This document shows, one piece after another, positions 7,971 through 16,169 of a stretch of DNA of 64,000 bases. The translations under genes and the position numbers were made by a program. Numbering within the stretch: the stretch's first letter is position 1; every line of letters starts with the position of its first letter. This DNA is from Vicingaceae bacterium (GTDB lineage: Bacteria > Bacteroidota > Bacteroidia > Flavobacteriales_E > Vicingaceae), in assembly GCA_028336925.1 (NCBI GenBank), contig JAOKVV010000001.1, positions 1 through 64,000 on the forward strand. Reading direction: 5' to 3'. The notes under the pieces are model-generated. The model did no database searches, was not told the DNA's origin, and was given only the letters and a program-made list of their open reading frames with translations.

Positions 7971-9419
7971 TTAATCGTAAAAAGCAACCCTTTTGGCCAT
8001 GTTTGTAAAAATAAAGCCATGGAAAGGAAGTACAGCGTACCAATACAACCTTCCTGCAACACCGGTGGGTCTAAAGGTGGCGGTTTGAACCAACACCAAT
8101 TTATTTTCATCAGTTTTATGTGGATTGATTTTAAATTCAAGCCATGCGTCGCCAGGTAATTTCATCTCTGCAAAAAGTAATAATCTTACCTGCTTTTCAT
8201 CCGCTAATAATACCCGCCAAAAATCCAAAGAATCTCCAGGGTTAATATCGGTTGGGCTTCTTCTGCCCCTTCTGAGTCCCACTCCGCCAACCAATTTATC
8301 CATATACCCACGTAGTTTCCATAAAAAATTACCATAATACCAGCCCTTGCTTCCGCCAATTGTCCAAATATTTGACTTTACTTGTGCTTGTCGCTCTTTT
8401 AGAAATTCATAATACTTTATATCTTTAAACGTTCCATTTTGGGGGACTTCAATAAATTCATTGAGCGCAGCATCATGGTTGATAAAACTATCAGAATCTA
8501 CCCAAGAAGAAACCACCATATTCTGCTCTATTCGGTTAAAAGCCAATTTCACAGCATCGGAATACGAAAATAATGGTATGGAAATCACTTGATTTAAATC
8601 GTCTTTTACCACCACCTCATTCTTCATGCTCTCCACTAAATTAACCGCCAATTGGTAAGAGGTTGAGGTTACAAAGTATAACCAATAAGAAGAGATTTTG
8701 GGACTAAAAAGTGGCACTGTTAAAATATATCTTTTAATGCCCCTAACTTTGGCAAACTCTAAAAGCATCTGCCTGTAAGTCAAAACATCAGGACCTCCTA
8801 TATCATAGGTTTTATGGTAAACCGCTTCATTTAAAGCCACTTTTTCTAAATACTGAATTACATTCCTAATTCCGATGGGTTGGCATTTAGTATTTAACCA
8901 TTTAGGAGCAATCATTAACGGTAACTTTTCTACTAAATCTCGAATAATTTCAAAACTAGCCCCTCCTGATCCGATAATAATAGCGGCCCTTAGAACGGTA
9001 ACCGGAACTTTTGCAGCTTGTAATATATGTTCAACATTTTTCCGGCTTTCTAAATGCTTGGATAGCTCATCATCATTTGATATTCCTCCTAAATAAACAA
9101 TTTGTTGCGCAGTAGTGGTGCTAATATAGTTAGCAAAGTTCTCTGCTGCTTTGGATTCCATTTCTGAAAAGTCTCCGGTTGTAGAAGAGAGCGAATGAAT
9201 TAAATAGTAAGCTACATCAAACTCTTTAGGTAAATTGTTTAATGTTTCCGATTCTAAGAAATCAGCAGAAACTTTGGTTACTTGACTAGCTGAAGCATCG
9301 GATATCGTTATTCTATCCGTATCTCTAACTACAGCAATTACTTCATGACCCGCTTTGGTTAAGTGAGTTAATAATCGTTTGCCGATATATCCATTTGCTC
9401 CTGTAAGTAGTACTTTCAA
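7971..9419 (-). CDS. SDR-type NAD(P)-binding protein with C-terminal DUF2867 domain
   Basis: 482 residues. The N-terminus (VLLTGANGYIGKRLL) is an extended-SDR nucleotide-binding motif. The first about 290 residues form the atypical SDR domain, and the last about 150 residues (from GGSKGWYYGNFLWKLRG) form DUF2867, a START-like fold. The only in-frame start after an upstream stop is TTG at 9419. The protein heads the unit that ends with cryptochrome DASH, behind a plausible promoter at 9493-9526. Its substrate is unknown; its place among photolyase genes suggests a role in pigment, quinone or flavin metabolism under light, which is inference. Confidence 0.85.
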   Translation of the reverse strand: MKVLLTGANGYIGKRLLTHLTKAGHEVIAVVRDTDRITISDASASQVTKVSADFLESETLNNLPKEFDVAYYLIHSLSSTTGDFSEMESKAAENFANYISTTTAQQIVYLGGISNDDELSKHLESRKNVEHILQAAKVPVTVLRAAIIIGSGGASFEIIRDLVEKLPLMIAPKWLNTKCQPIGIRNVIQYLEKVALNEAVYHKTYDIGGPDVLTYRQMLLEFAKVRGIKRYILTVPLFSPKISSYWLYFVTSTSYQLAVNLVESMKNEVVVKDDLNQVISIPLFSYSDAVKLAFNRIEQNMVVSSWVDSDSFINHDAALNEFIEVPQNGTFKDIKYYEFLKERQAQVKSNIWTIGGSKGWYYGNFLWKLRGYMDKLVGGVGLRRGRRSPTDINPGDSLDFWRVLLADEKQVRLLLFAEMKLPGDAWLEFKINPHKTDENKLVLVQTATFRPTGVAGRLYWYAVLPFHGFIFTNMAKRVAFYD

Positions 9420-9492
9420 TTTGGTCTAATTTAATGCTAAAAACCCATTTTTATTTAACATAACTACTCTTACAAAATAAGATTAATTTCTG

Positions 9493-9526
9493 CAAAAATA
9501 AGAAGCTGATTGTCGCTTATATACAA
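9493..9526 (-). promoter_or_regulatory. Candidate promoter of the SDR-DUF2867/cryptochrome unit
   Basis: On the minus strand, TATTTTTG (9493-9500) matches the -7 consensus and a TTG (9524-9526) lies 23 bases upstream. The start codon follows about 75 bases downstream. Confidence 0.4.
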
Positions 9527-9640
9527 GTAAAATATCAATTAATAATCCAACCAAATTTGCTGTATATTTTTCTACAACATCCAAACCGGACCAATTAGAT
9601 TTAATGTATCTAAGTTATAAAATAACGGTACACTTCCTAA

Positions 9641-10945
9641 TTAACCATTTAAGGCCTTTTTATAGGTGTTTATGGCTCTTTCTCTGGCCATTTTGTGCTC
9701 AACTATAGGCTCAGGATATCTTTCTGTATTGAGCTCTTTAACCCATCTTCTGAGATAAATTTGGTCTTTATCAAACTTCTTAATCTGCTCTGTAGGATTA
9801 AACACCCTAAAATAAGGTGCAGCATCTACTCCTGTTCCAGCAGCCCACTGCCAATTTCCATTATTTGCCGACAATTCATAGTCTAACAGTTTAGAGGCAA
9901 AGTAAGCCTCACCCCATCGCCAATCAATCAATAAGTGTTTCGTTAGAAAACCCGCAGTTATCATCCGTACACGATTATGCATATACCCTGTTTCATTCAA
10001 CTCTCGCATACCTGCATCAACCATAGGGTAACCTGTTTTGCCTTCGCACCATTTCTTAAACTCTTCTTCGTTATTCCGCCATGGCACAGCATCATACTTT
10101 CGATTAAAATTATTCGTCACCGCATGCGGATAATAAAATAAGATCATCATAAAAAATTCTCGCCAGATCAATTCAGAATAAAACACCTCACTTTTTTGAC
10201 GAGCTCTTGCGGCAATTTCTCTTACACTAACAGTTCCAAAACGCAAATGAATTCCTAATTTACTCGTACTGTCTTTCGCAGGAAAATTGCGCTCAGCTTC
10301 ATATATTTCCATTGTTAGGTCTGTCAACCGATTAGTAGGAATTGCTATAGTAGTGGGCTCAAAGCCAATAAACTTTAAAGATGGTAAATCATAATTGGAA
10401 GGATACCAATTGTCAAAATTCAAAGCAGAGGAAAATTGCTCAAAGTCTTTATCCTCCGCTACCTTTTTCCATATTTTACTAAATGGTGTGTAAACTAAAT
10501 ATGGGGTATCGTCCTTCTTAAGCACCTCTCCTGGCTCTAATATTACTTGGTCTTTAAACGTGTTAAATGCGATATTCTTACTTTCCAAAAATGTCTTTAC
10601 TTCTTGATCTCTTTTGGTCGCATACGGCTCATAATCGCGGTTGGTATAAACAGCAGAAATAACATACTCTTCTGTCAACTCTTTCCATATTGCCATTGGG
10701 TCTCCATGACGAACATCTAAAGACGCTCCTTTATCCCTTAAACTATGATGAATATTTTCTAACTCTTGGTGGATAAAAGACACACGTGCGTCTGTTTTAT
10801 CTTCTAAATCGTTCAGTATATTTTCATCAAAAATAAAAATAGGCTGCACTGGATGATCCCCTGAAAGTGCTGCATGAAGTCCTGCGTTATCTTGTAATCG
10901 TAGATCTCTTCTATACCAAAAAAGGGAAATTTTTTCTTGACCCAT
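9641..10945 (-). CDS. phrB: Class I deoxyribodipyrimidine photolyase
   Basis: 434 residues. Begins with the photolyase signature LFWYRRDLRLQDN. The FAD-binding half contains GYPMVDAGMREL, GYMHNRVRM, LLIDWRWGEAYFASKLLDYE and NNGNWQWAAGTG, the active-site series of class I CPD photolyases. The ending (YPEPIVEHKMARERAI) is also typical. The enzyme would split cyclobutane pyrimidine dimers in duplex DNA using reduced FAD and blue/UV-A light. It is the last gene of a three-gene unit with a flavin reductase and an SDR, each joined by one-base stop/start overlaps. Confidence 0.93.
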   Translation of the reverse strand: MGQEKISLFWYRRDLRLQDNAGLHAALSGDHPVQPIFIFDENILNDLEDKTDARVSFIHQELENIHHSLRDKGASLDVRHGDPMAIWKELTEEYVISAVYTNRDYEPYATKRDQEVKTFLESKNIAFNTFKDQVILEPGEVLKKDDTPYLVYTPFSKIWKKVAEDKDFEQFSSALNFDNWYPSNYDLPSLKFIGFEPTTIAIPTNRLTDLTMEIYEAERNFPAKDSTSKLGIHLRFGTVSVREIAARARQKSEVFYSELIWREFFMMILFYYPHAVTNNFNRKYDAVPWRNNEEEFKKWCEGKTGYPMVDAGMRELNETGYMHNRVRMITAGFLTKHLLIDWRWGEAYFASKLLDYELSANNGNWQWAAGTGVDAAPYFRVFNPTEQIKKFDKDQIYLRRWVKELNTERYPEPIVEHKMARERAINTYKKALNG

Positions 10946-11580
10946 TATACCTTTTTTAAAGATTCATGCGGTTTCGCATACGAAAGGCGTTGTATCAACT
11001 TTGGCTGATAATACGCATCTAAGCCAACTACAGCAGTAGAGTCATACTTTTGTAAATCAATAAACCCATCGTTATCAATACCATCATCATCTATTTCTAT
11101 CAAGACAACTTCGCCAATAATCAGTATAGTTCCGTTTAATTCTATTGGTGTGATTTGTCGTAGCTCCAAGCCTAATTTTACCTTACTTTCTTTTACGAAA
11201 GGAGCCTTAAATCCGTCAAGGAATTCCGCTGTTAAACCAACTTCATCAAATTCTGATTGATTGACCTCATATCGAGCAGCACTCTGATGTGCTTGATCAA
11301 CAATTTCTGAATGAACATGATTTAACGTGTAGATCCCTGATTTTTTCAGATTAGATAATGTATGCCTATCAACCGTTGCTGGTCGAGAGATCATGCCAAT
11401 TAGCGGTGGGTTAGCACCAACATGGAATATAGAATTAAAGGGCGCTAGATTAGTACCACCATCTTGATTAATAGATCCCACCAAATTCAATGCCTTAAAC
11501 CCTTCTATTGCATTGATGAAGTTTGCTCTATATCGCTGTGGCATTTCAGCAATATCGGCAGAAGTATAAATCTTTTTCAT
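10945..11580 (-). CDS. Flavin reductase-like FMN-binding split-barrel protein
   Basis: 211 residues in the flavin reductase-like (DIM6/NTAB) family, with a conserved block NLAPFNSIFHVGANPPLIG for FMN contact and a downstream YTLNHV segment. Its ATG overlaps the stop of the upstream SDR gene by one base, and its stop overlaps the photolyase start by one base. A role in supplying or handling reduced flavin for the co-transcribed photolyase is plausible but inferred only from the operon. Confidence 0.82.
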   Translation of the reverse strand: MKKIYTSADIAEMPQRYRANFINAIEGFKALNLVGSINQDGGTNLAPFNSIFHVGANPPLIGMISRPATVDRHTLSNLKKSGIYTLNHVHSEIVDQAHQSAARYEVNQSEFDEVGLTAEFLDGFKAPFVKESKVKLGLELRQITPIELNGTILIIGEVVLIEIDDDGIDNDGFIDLQKYDSTAVVGLDAYYQPKLIQRLSYAKPHESLKKV

Positions 11581-12272
11581 TATTTCAATCTACTCATTCC
11601 TCCATCAATATGCAACACCTGACCTGTCATCCAAGATGATTGGTCAGTTAAAAGATACATTGCTGCATTTGCGATATCCTCTGTAGTTCCAATTTTCTTT
11701 AATGGGTGTCGATCTGCATTGGCTTTTCGTTTTTCATCTGAAGATAATAAACTATTAGCCAAAGGAGTATCTGTTAATGATGGGGCCACTAAATTCACTC
11801 GAATTTTTGGAGCTAACTCCGAAGCTAATGCTCTGCCCAACCCTTCTAAGGCTCCCTTTGCCATTGCAACTGAAGTATGAAAAGTTAATCCAGTTTGAAC
11901 TGCAACTGTGCTAAACAACACAATAGATGCGTTATCTGCTTTCTTTAATTTCGGCAAAGCATGCTGAATAACTTTTACTGCTCCCATAGCATTTAATTGA
12001 TATTCAGCTAAAAAGTCTTCTTCTTTAATTCGATGGAATGGCTTTAAATTAATGGAACCAGGGCAGTACGCCAGCCCATCAATAGATTCAGGTAAATCCA
12101 ACTCAATAGATTCATTTACATCTAATTTCTGAAACGTAACATTAGCAAATCCTTCTAAGTTTTTTTCTTCTCTTGATGCTACAATTACATGATTCCCTGC
12201 TGCTGAAAGTTGCTTAACAATAGCGTTCCCGATGCCAGATGTTCCTCCGACGATGAGGTATGTTTTACTCAT
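11580..12272 (-). CDS. Short-chain dehydrogenase/reductase
   Basis: 230 residues, classical SDR size. The cofactor motif GGTSGIGNAI is at residues 8-17, LAYCPGSINL occupies the NAG-motif region, and TDTPLA/GQVLHIDGGMS stands at the C-terminus. The usual catalytic YxxxK position reads SVAMAKGALEGLG: the tyrosine is replaced although the lysine remains, so dehydrogenase activity is uncertain. First gene of the photolyase operon; the box GTTAAACAAA lies about 40 bases upstream. Confidence 0.82.
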   Translation of the reverse strand: MSKTYLIVGGTSGIGNAIVKQLSAAGNHVIVASREEKNLEGFANVTFQKLDVNESIELDLPESIDGLAYCPGSINLKPFHRIKEEDFLAEYQLNAMGAVKVIQHALPKLKKADNASIVLFSTVAVQTGLTFHTSVAMAKGALEGLGRALASELAPKIRVNLVAPSLTDTPLANSLLSSDEKRKANADRHPLKKIGTTEDIANAAMYLLTDQSSWMTGQVLHIDGGMSRLK

Positions 12273-12309
12273 AAAGTTCGTTTTGTTTAATTAACAGAAC
12301 TTGTTACTA

Positions 12310-12322
12310 TTTGTTTAACGAT
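12310..12322 (-). promoter_or_regulatory. Candidate light-regulon box upstream of the SDR-photolyase operon
   Basis: The plus strand reads TTTGTTTAACGAT, sharing the left half and centre of the perfect palindromes at 16028-16040 and 16049-16061. On the coding strand the core is GTTAAACAAA, 38-47 bases before the ATG. It is either a degenerate CarH operator or part of an ECF sigma promoter. Confidence 0.4.
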
Positions 12323-12397
12323 TTCAATGAATAAATCAGTCCATTAGGGAAACAAACAATCTCATTTCGGAAAAATGAAAGAAATAAATAATAAGTA

Positions 12398-12530
12398 TCA
12401 TTAGTGTCCGATTAAAAGCAAAAGCATACCTAACTATTTAGTCGTTTAAGTATAACTATTTTTAGACGGATTGGCCTTGAAAAATCTTCAAGTATTTGGA
12501 ATTTTAGCCATAGAAAGTTTGATGCCGATT
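12398..12530 (-). repeat. Dispersed intergenic repeat, copy C (internally deleted)
   Basis: The reverse complement matches both arms of copy A: CAAACTTTCT...CTTGAAG.TTTTTCAAGGCC and ATAGTTATAC...TATGCTTTTG...ATCGGACACTAATGA. The middle about 110 bases found in copies A and B are missing, replaced by about 14 unrelated bases. The copy fills most of the gap 12273-12652 between the photolyase operon and idi; the remaining sequence there shows no gene. Confidence 0.65.
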
Positions 12531-12652
12531 AACTTCTATAATCAGCTATATTCGTTTCTTTTTGTCATAAAATAAAAGTATTATGCTTACGACAAGATAA
12601 CTCGGCATTTACCAATTACACAACCATTTTTCCATTGTAAGAAGTTGAAAGA

Positions 12653-13177
12653 TTACGCCGCTTTCTCTAACTGATATTGAATTACTCGCTCCCAGCTTAA
12701 TTTAAACCATTCGGTGTATTGTTTGGGGTTAGCCGCTATATCTTTTGACAACCAACGAGGGTTTACCCATTTCCAAGCATTAACCTCCTCTGGATTTATA
12801 TTTGGCAGCTCGTTATAATGACCAATTAAAACATGATCGTACTCATGTTCAATTAGTCCATTAGAAAACTCAGCACGGTATATAAATTCAAATATTTCTT
12901 CTAAATCACAGTCAAAACCCATCTCCTCTCCTAATCTTCTATGGGCAGCTTCTAAGTTAGTTTCACCCATCTGCTGATGACTGCAACAAGTGTTTGTCCA
13001 CAAGCCAGGAGAATGATATTTGGTAAGCGCCCGCTGATGAATCATCACCTGACCTTGATCATTAAAAACAAATACGGAAAAGGCTCGGTGTAATAATCCT
13101 TTTTCGTGCGCTTCCAATTTATCCATAATGCCTAATGGATGATCACTCTTATCAACTAAAATAACGTGTGGATTCAT
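12653..13177 (-). CDS. idi: Isopentenyl-diphosphate delta-isomerase, type I
   Basis: 174 residues with a Nudix-like fold. The catalytic cysteine lies in the NTCCSH block (about residue 63), followed by the Nudix-like RRLGEEMGF and the metal/catalytic EHEYDHV motif (about 111-117). It interconverts IPP and DMAPP, supplying the starter for geranylgeranyl diphosphate and hence carotenoids. Last gene of the unit sigma-crtI-crtB-idi, two bases after crtB, which explains its association with carotenoid synthesis. Confidence 0.93.
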   Translation of the reverse strand: MNPHVILVDKSDHPLGIMDKLEAHEKGLLHRAFSVFVFNDQGQVMIHQRALTKYHSPGLWTNTCCSHQQMGETNLEAAHRRLGEEMGFDCDLEEIFEFIYRAEFSNGLIEHEYDHVLIGHYNELPNINPEEVNAWKWVNPRWLSKDIAANPKQYTEWFKLSWERVIQYQLEKAA

Positions 13178-13179
13178 AA

Positions 13180-14016
13180 TTAAATTAAATTGAAGCTATG
13201 CTTAATATAAGATCCAAGAAGCAACTGATACTTTTTGTTATTTGGAATTCTAATTCGTTCCGTTAAAATAGTAGATGATGGGGTAGATTGAATCTTTTTG
13301 AAAAGTGCGTAATAATAAACATAAGCTGTATACACTCCAAAGCGGGCAATTGAAGGCAATTCTTTAATTCCAATATATGCTTCCTTAAAATCTTTATCAA
13401 TGTCTGCTTCAATAGCTCTTTTACACTCTTCAGTAAAAGTACTCACATCGATTCCAGGAAAATAACTCCGCCCCATTACCTTAAAATCAGCCTTTAAATC
13501 GCGTAAAAAATTAATCTTTTGAAATGCGGAACCCAACTTCATCGCAGCAGGTTTTAGCTGCTGATATTCTTTCTCATTTCCTTGACAAAAAACACGTAAA
13601 CACATTAAACCAACCACCTCAGCAGAACCTAAAATGTACTTTTCAAAACTTGCCTGATCGTGTTCCTTTTGTTCCAAATCCATTTCCATGCTGTGTAAAA
13701 ATGAATCGATTAATTCTCGTTCAATCTTAAATTCATTAACAGTCATTTGAAAAGCTTGTAAAACTGGATTTAAACTTATTTTTCGTTCTATTGCTTTATA
13801 AGTATCTGCTCTGAATTCATCCAATAATCCTCTTTTATCATATTCGTGAAACGTATCTACAATTTCATCAGCCAACCGTACAAAACCATAAATTCCATAA
13901 ATCGGCTCATGTATACTCTTGTTTAATACATGAATCCCCATAGAAAAGGAAGTACTGTATGCATTGGTTACCTGTCTACTAATATTAAAAGAGACTCTAT
14001 CGTAGATACTTTTCAT
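13180..14016 (-). CDS. crtB: Phytoene synthase
   Basis: 278 residues of the squalene/phytoene synthase family. Visible signatures are NAYSTSF near the start, the first Asp-containing motif RLADEIVD (about 47-54) and the second motif NFLRDLKAD (about 170) followed by GRSYFPG. It condenses two geranylgeranyl diphosphates to phytoene. Placed four bases downstream of crtI and two bases upstream of idi. The length is a little shorter than plant or proteobacterial enzymes but normal for Bacteroidota. Confidence 0.94.
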   Translation of the reverse strand: MKSIYDRVSFNISRQVTNAYSTSFSMGIHVLNKSIHEPIYGIYGFVRLADEIVDTFHEYDKRGLLDEFRADTYKAIERKISLNPVLQAFQMTVNEFKIERELIDSFLHSMEMDLEQKEHDQASFEKYILGSAEVVGLMCLRVFCQGNEKEYQQLKPAAMKLGSAFQKINFLRDLKADFKVMGRSYFPGIDVSTFTEECKRAIEADIDKDFKEAYIGIKELPSIARFGVYTAYVYYYALFKKIQSTPSSTILTERIRIPNNKKYQLLLGSYIKHSFNLI

Positions 14017-14020
14017 ACTG

Positions 14021-15493
14021 TTAGTTGATTTTTTTTCGAATAAGCTCTGATACTACTTTACCAGAAATAAGCGAAGGAGGCACCCCAGGGCCAGGTGTCG
14101 TTAATTGACCAGTATAAAACAAGTTGGATATTTTGGGGTTTACCATAGAAGGTTTGAATATAGCTGTTTGCTTCAATGTATTTGCCAATCCGTATGCATT
14201 TCCTTTAAATGCGTGGTAGTCCGTTTTAAAGTCAGAGTGAGCATACGACCTGCAATATACCATATTATCTTTAAATGAATGTCCTAATAAACGCTCCATT
14301 CGTTCAAAAATAACTTCTAAATAATCTTTTCGATGTTGTTCAGTATCCACCAAATCAGGTGCTGCGGGAATTAATATAAATAAATTTTCGCCGCCCTCAG
14401 GAGCTACTGATGGATCTATTTTTGATGGACAAGAGACATAAAACAAAGGTTTCGTCGGCCATTTTGGATCCTCATAGATTTCTTCTGCATGTGCAGCAAA
14501 AGACTCATCGAAAAATAAATTATGATGCTCTAAACCTACCACTTTTTTGTTGAACCCTAAGTAATAGATTAAACTAGAAGGTGCCATTGTTCTAGAATCC
14601 CAATAAACCTCATCATACCTTCGGTATTTTTCTTCTAAAAGATGTTGCTCAATGTGATGATAATCGGCACCTCCTACAACTACATCAAATTCATAGGCTT
14701 TGTCATTCACAATAAAATTTGAAACTTTATTGTTGGAGATGTTTATCTTGGTAACCTCTGAATTTAAATGAAATTTAACTCCAAGGCTCTTAGCTAAATT
14801 AGTCATTCCATCTACTATTTTATACATCCCTCCATCAGGATACCAAGTTCCTAACTTAATGTCTGCATAATTCATTAAACTATATAAAGCGGGGGTTTTT
14901 GACGGTTTTGCTCCTAAAAACAAAACCGGAAATTCCATCAATTCAATAATATTCGGGTGGGAAAAATACTTTCTAACATGACTGCTGAAAGAACTAAACA
15001 AATTTAAACGAAGAGATCCTAAAATCACTCGCCAATCAATAAATTCTGTTATAGAAAGAGAAGGTTTTGTAACCAAATCGTTGATACCGACATCATATTT
15101 GTATTGTGCATCAGCTAAAAAACGATCTAATTGGACACCTGCGCCTTTCTCCTTTGATTCCAATAAATTTTTGAATTCTTCATACCTAGCAGGTATGTCC
15201 CACTTGTCGCCATTTTGGAAATAAATGGTGTAGGATGGGTCTAATCTTTTAAGCATGTAGTAATCAGCAGCCTTTTTCCCAAAATCGTTAAAAAAAGATT
15301 CAAAAACATCGGGCATCCAGTACCAGCTAGGTCCCATATCAAATTTAAACCCTTCATAACTAAACTGGCGAGCTCTTCCCCCCGTTTGTTCATTTTTTTC
15401 AAATACTTCTACCTCATAACCCGCTTTAGCCAAATAAGAAGCAGCAGAAAGGGAAGAAAATCCGGAACCTATTACAGCAATACGTTTACTCAT
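14021..15493 (-). CDS. crtI: Phytoene desaturase (CrtI type)
   Basis: 490 residues. N-terminal FAD-binding motif IAVIGSGFSSLSAASYLAKAG, followed by GGRARQFSYEGFKFDMGPSWYWMPD-type residues (GGRARQF...FDMGPSWY), and a C-terminal block FYTGQLTTPGPGVPPSLISGK typical of bacterial carotenoid desaturases. It converts phytoene to lycopene or a less desaturated product. It follows the sigma factor gene by ten bases. No lycopene cyclase or hydroxylase is present in the window, so the final pigment cannot be deduced here. Confidence 0.94.
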   Translation of the reverse strand: MSKRIAVIGSGFSSLSAASYLAKAGYEVEVFEKNEQTGGRARQFSYEGFKFDMGPSWYWMPDVFESFFNDFGKKAADYYMLKRLDPSYTIYFQNGDKWDIPARYEEFKNLLESKEKGAGVQLDRFLADAQYKYDVGINDLVTKPSLSITEFIDWRVILGSLRLNLFSSFSSHVRKYFSHPNIIELMEFPVLFLGAKPSKTPALYSLMNYADIKLGTWYPDGGMYKIVDGMTNLAKSLGVKFHLNSEVTKINISNNKVSNFIVNDKAYEFDVVVGGADYHHIEQHLLEEKYRRYDEVYWDSRTMAPSSLIYYLGFNKKVVGLEHHNLFFDESFAAHAEEIYEDPKWPTKPLFYVSCPSKIDPSVAPEGGENLFILIPAAPDLVDTEQHRKDYLEVIFERMERLLGHSFKDNMVYCRSYAHSDFKTDYHAFKGNAYGLANTLKQTAIFKPSMVNPKISNLFYTGQLTTPGPGVPPSLISGKVVSELIRKKIN

Positions 15494-15503
15494 GATTTCA
15501 AAA

Positions 15504-16007
15504 CTAAGCGTAATCTTCTAAAGCTGATGTTAATTTTTTTCGTGCTAAGAAAATTCTACTCTTAACTGTACCAATCGGCATGTCTAATTCATCCGCAATC
15601 TCTTTATACTTGTACCCACTATTGTGCATATCAAAAGGAATCCTAACGTCATCATCTAAACGATCTACTTCTCTTTTAATTTCCTCGTATCTTAAAGCTG
15701 AATCAGGCGACTCGTTATTTGTTGATTTTGGTAAATTTAAAAAGTACGATTCATCTGTTGTATCTATGATTGTTTTCTTTCTAGATGCTCGTCTGTAGTT
15801 ATTGATAAATGTATTTTTCATGATAGTGTACAACCATGCCTTCAGATTAGAAGGGTCTACAAATTTATCTCTGTATTTTAATGCCTTTAATAAAGTCTCC
15901 TGTAGTAAGTCATTGGCATCTTCATTGTCAGCCGTTAATTTTAATGCAAAAAACTTCAATGGATTTTGAAGGGAAACTATTTGATTATTAAACTCTAATG
16001 CTGTCAT
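15504..16007 (-). CDS. ECF-type RNA polymerase sigma factor of the carotenoid operon
   Basis: 167 residues. Region 2 includes NEDANDLLQETLLKALKYRDKF and WLYTIMKNTFINNYRR (cited as DANDLLQET and KAWLYTIMKN), and region 4 includes GYKYKEIADELDMPIGTVKSRIFLARKKL (core EIADELDMPIGTVKSR). No anti-sigma gene is adjacent. It is the first gene of the operon with crtI, crtB and idi, and its promoter region holds two perfect 13-bp palindromes next to the CarH-type gene. The arrangement predicts dark repression by CarH and light induction, after which the sigma factor may amplify expression of other light genes; that logic is inferred. Confidence 0.9.
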   Translation of the reverse strand: MTALEFNNQIVSLQNPLKFFALKLTADNEDANDLLQETLLKALKYRDKFVDPSNLKAWLYTIMKNTFINNYRRASRKKTIIDTTDESYFLNLPKSTNNESPDSALRYEEIKREVDRLDDDVRIPFDMHNSGYKYKEIADELDMPIGTVKSRIFLARKKLTSALEDYA

Positions 16008-16027
16008 GATGCGTTGTTTTTAATTGT

Positions 16028-16061
16028 TTTGTTCAACAAATGTATATAATTGTTAAACAAT
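16028..16061. promoter_or_regulatory. Tandem palindromic operators, probable CarH sites
   Basis: Two perfect 13-bp palindromes, TTTGTTCAACAAA (16028-16040) and ATTGTTAAACAAT (16049-16061), have centres 21 bp apart, i.e. two helical turns. A looser ATGTTACAACAT follows at 16066-16077. The first overlaps a -7 promoter element. The pattern fits binding of an oligomeric MerR-type repressor upstream of the sigma-crt operon. Confidence 0.6.
16037..16044 (-). promoter_or_regulatory. Candidate -7 element of the sigma-crt operon
   Basis: The minus strand reads TACATTTG, an exact TAnnTTTG match 30-37 bases before the sigma factor ATG. It overlaps the palindrome at 16028-16040. A conventional -33 TTG at good spacing is absent. 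Confidence 0.4.
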
Positions 16062-16169
16062 ATTAATGTTACAACATGATTTTTTTTCTAAAATTTATGT
16101 TAATTTTTGCAATAATTTGATGTAAAAAGTTAGTATACATAGTATTAAACTGTTTAACTATTTTTGTAT

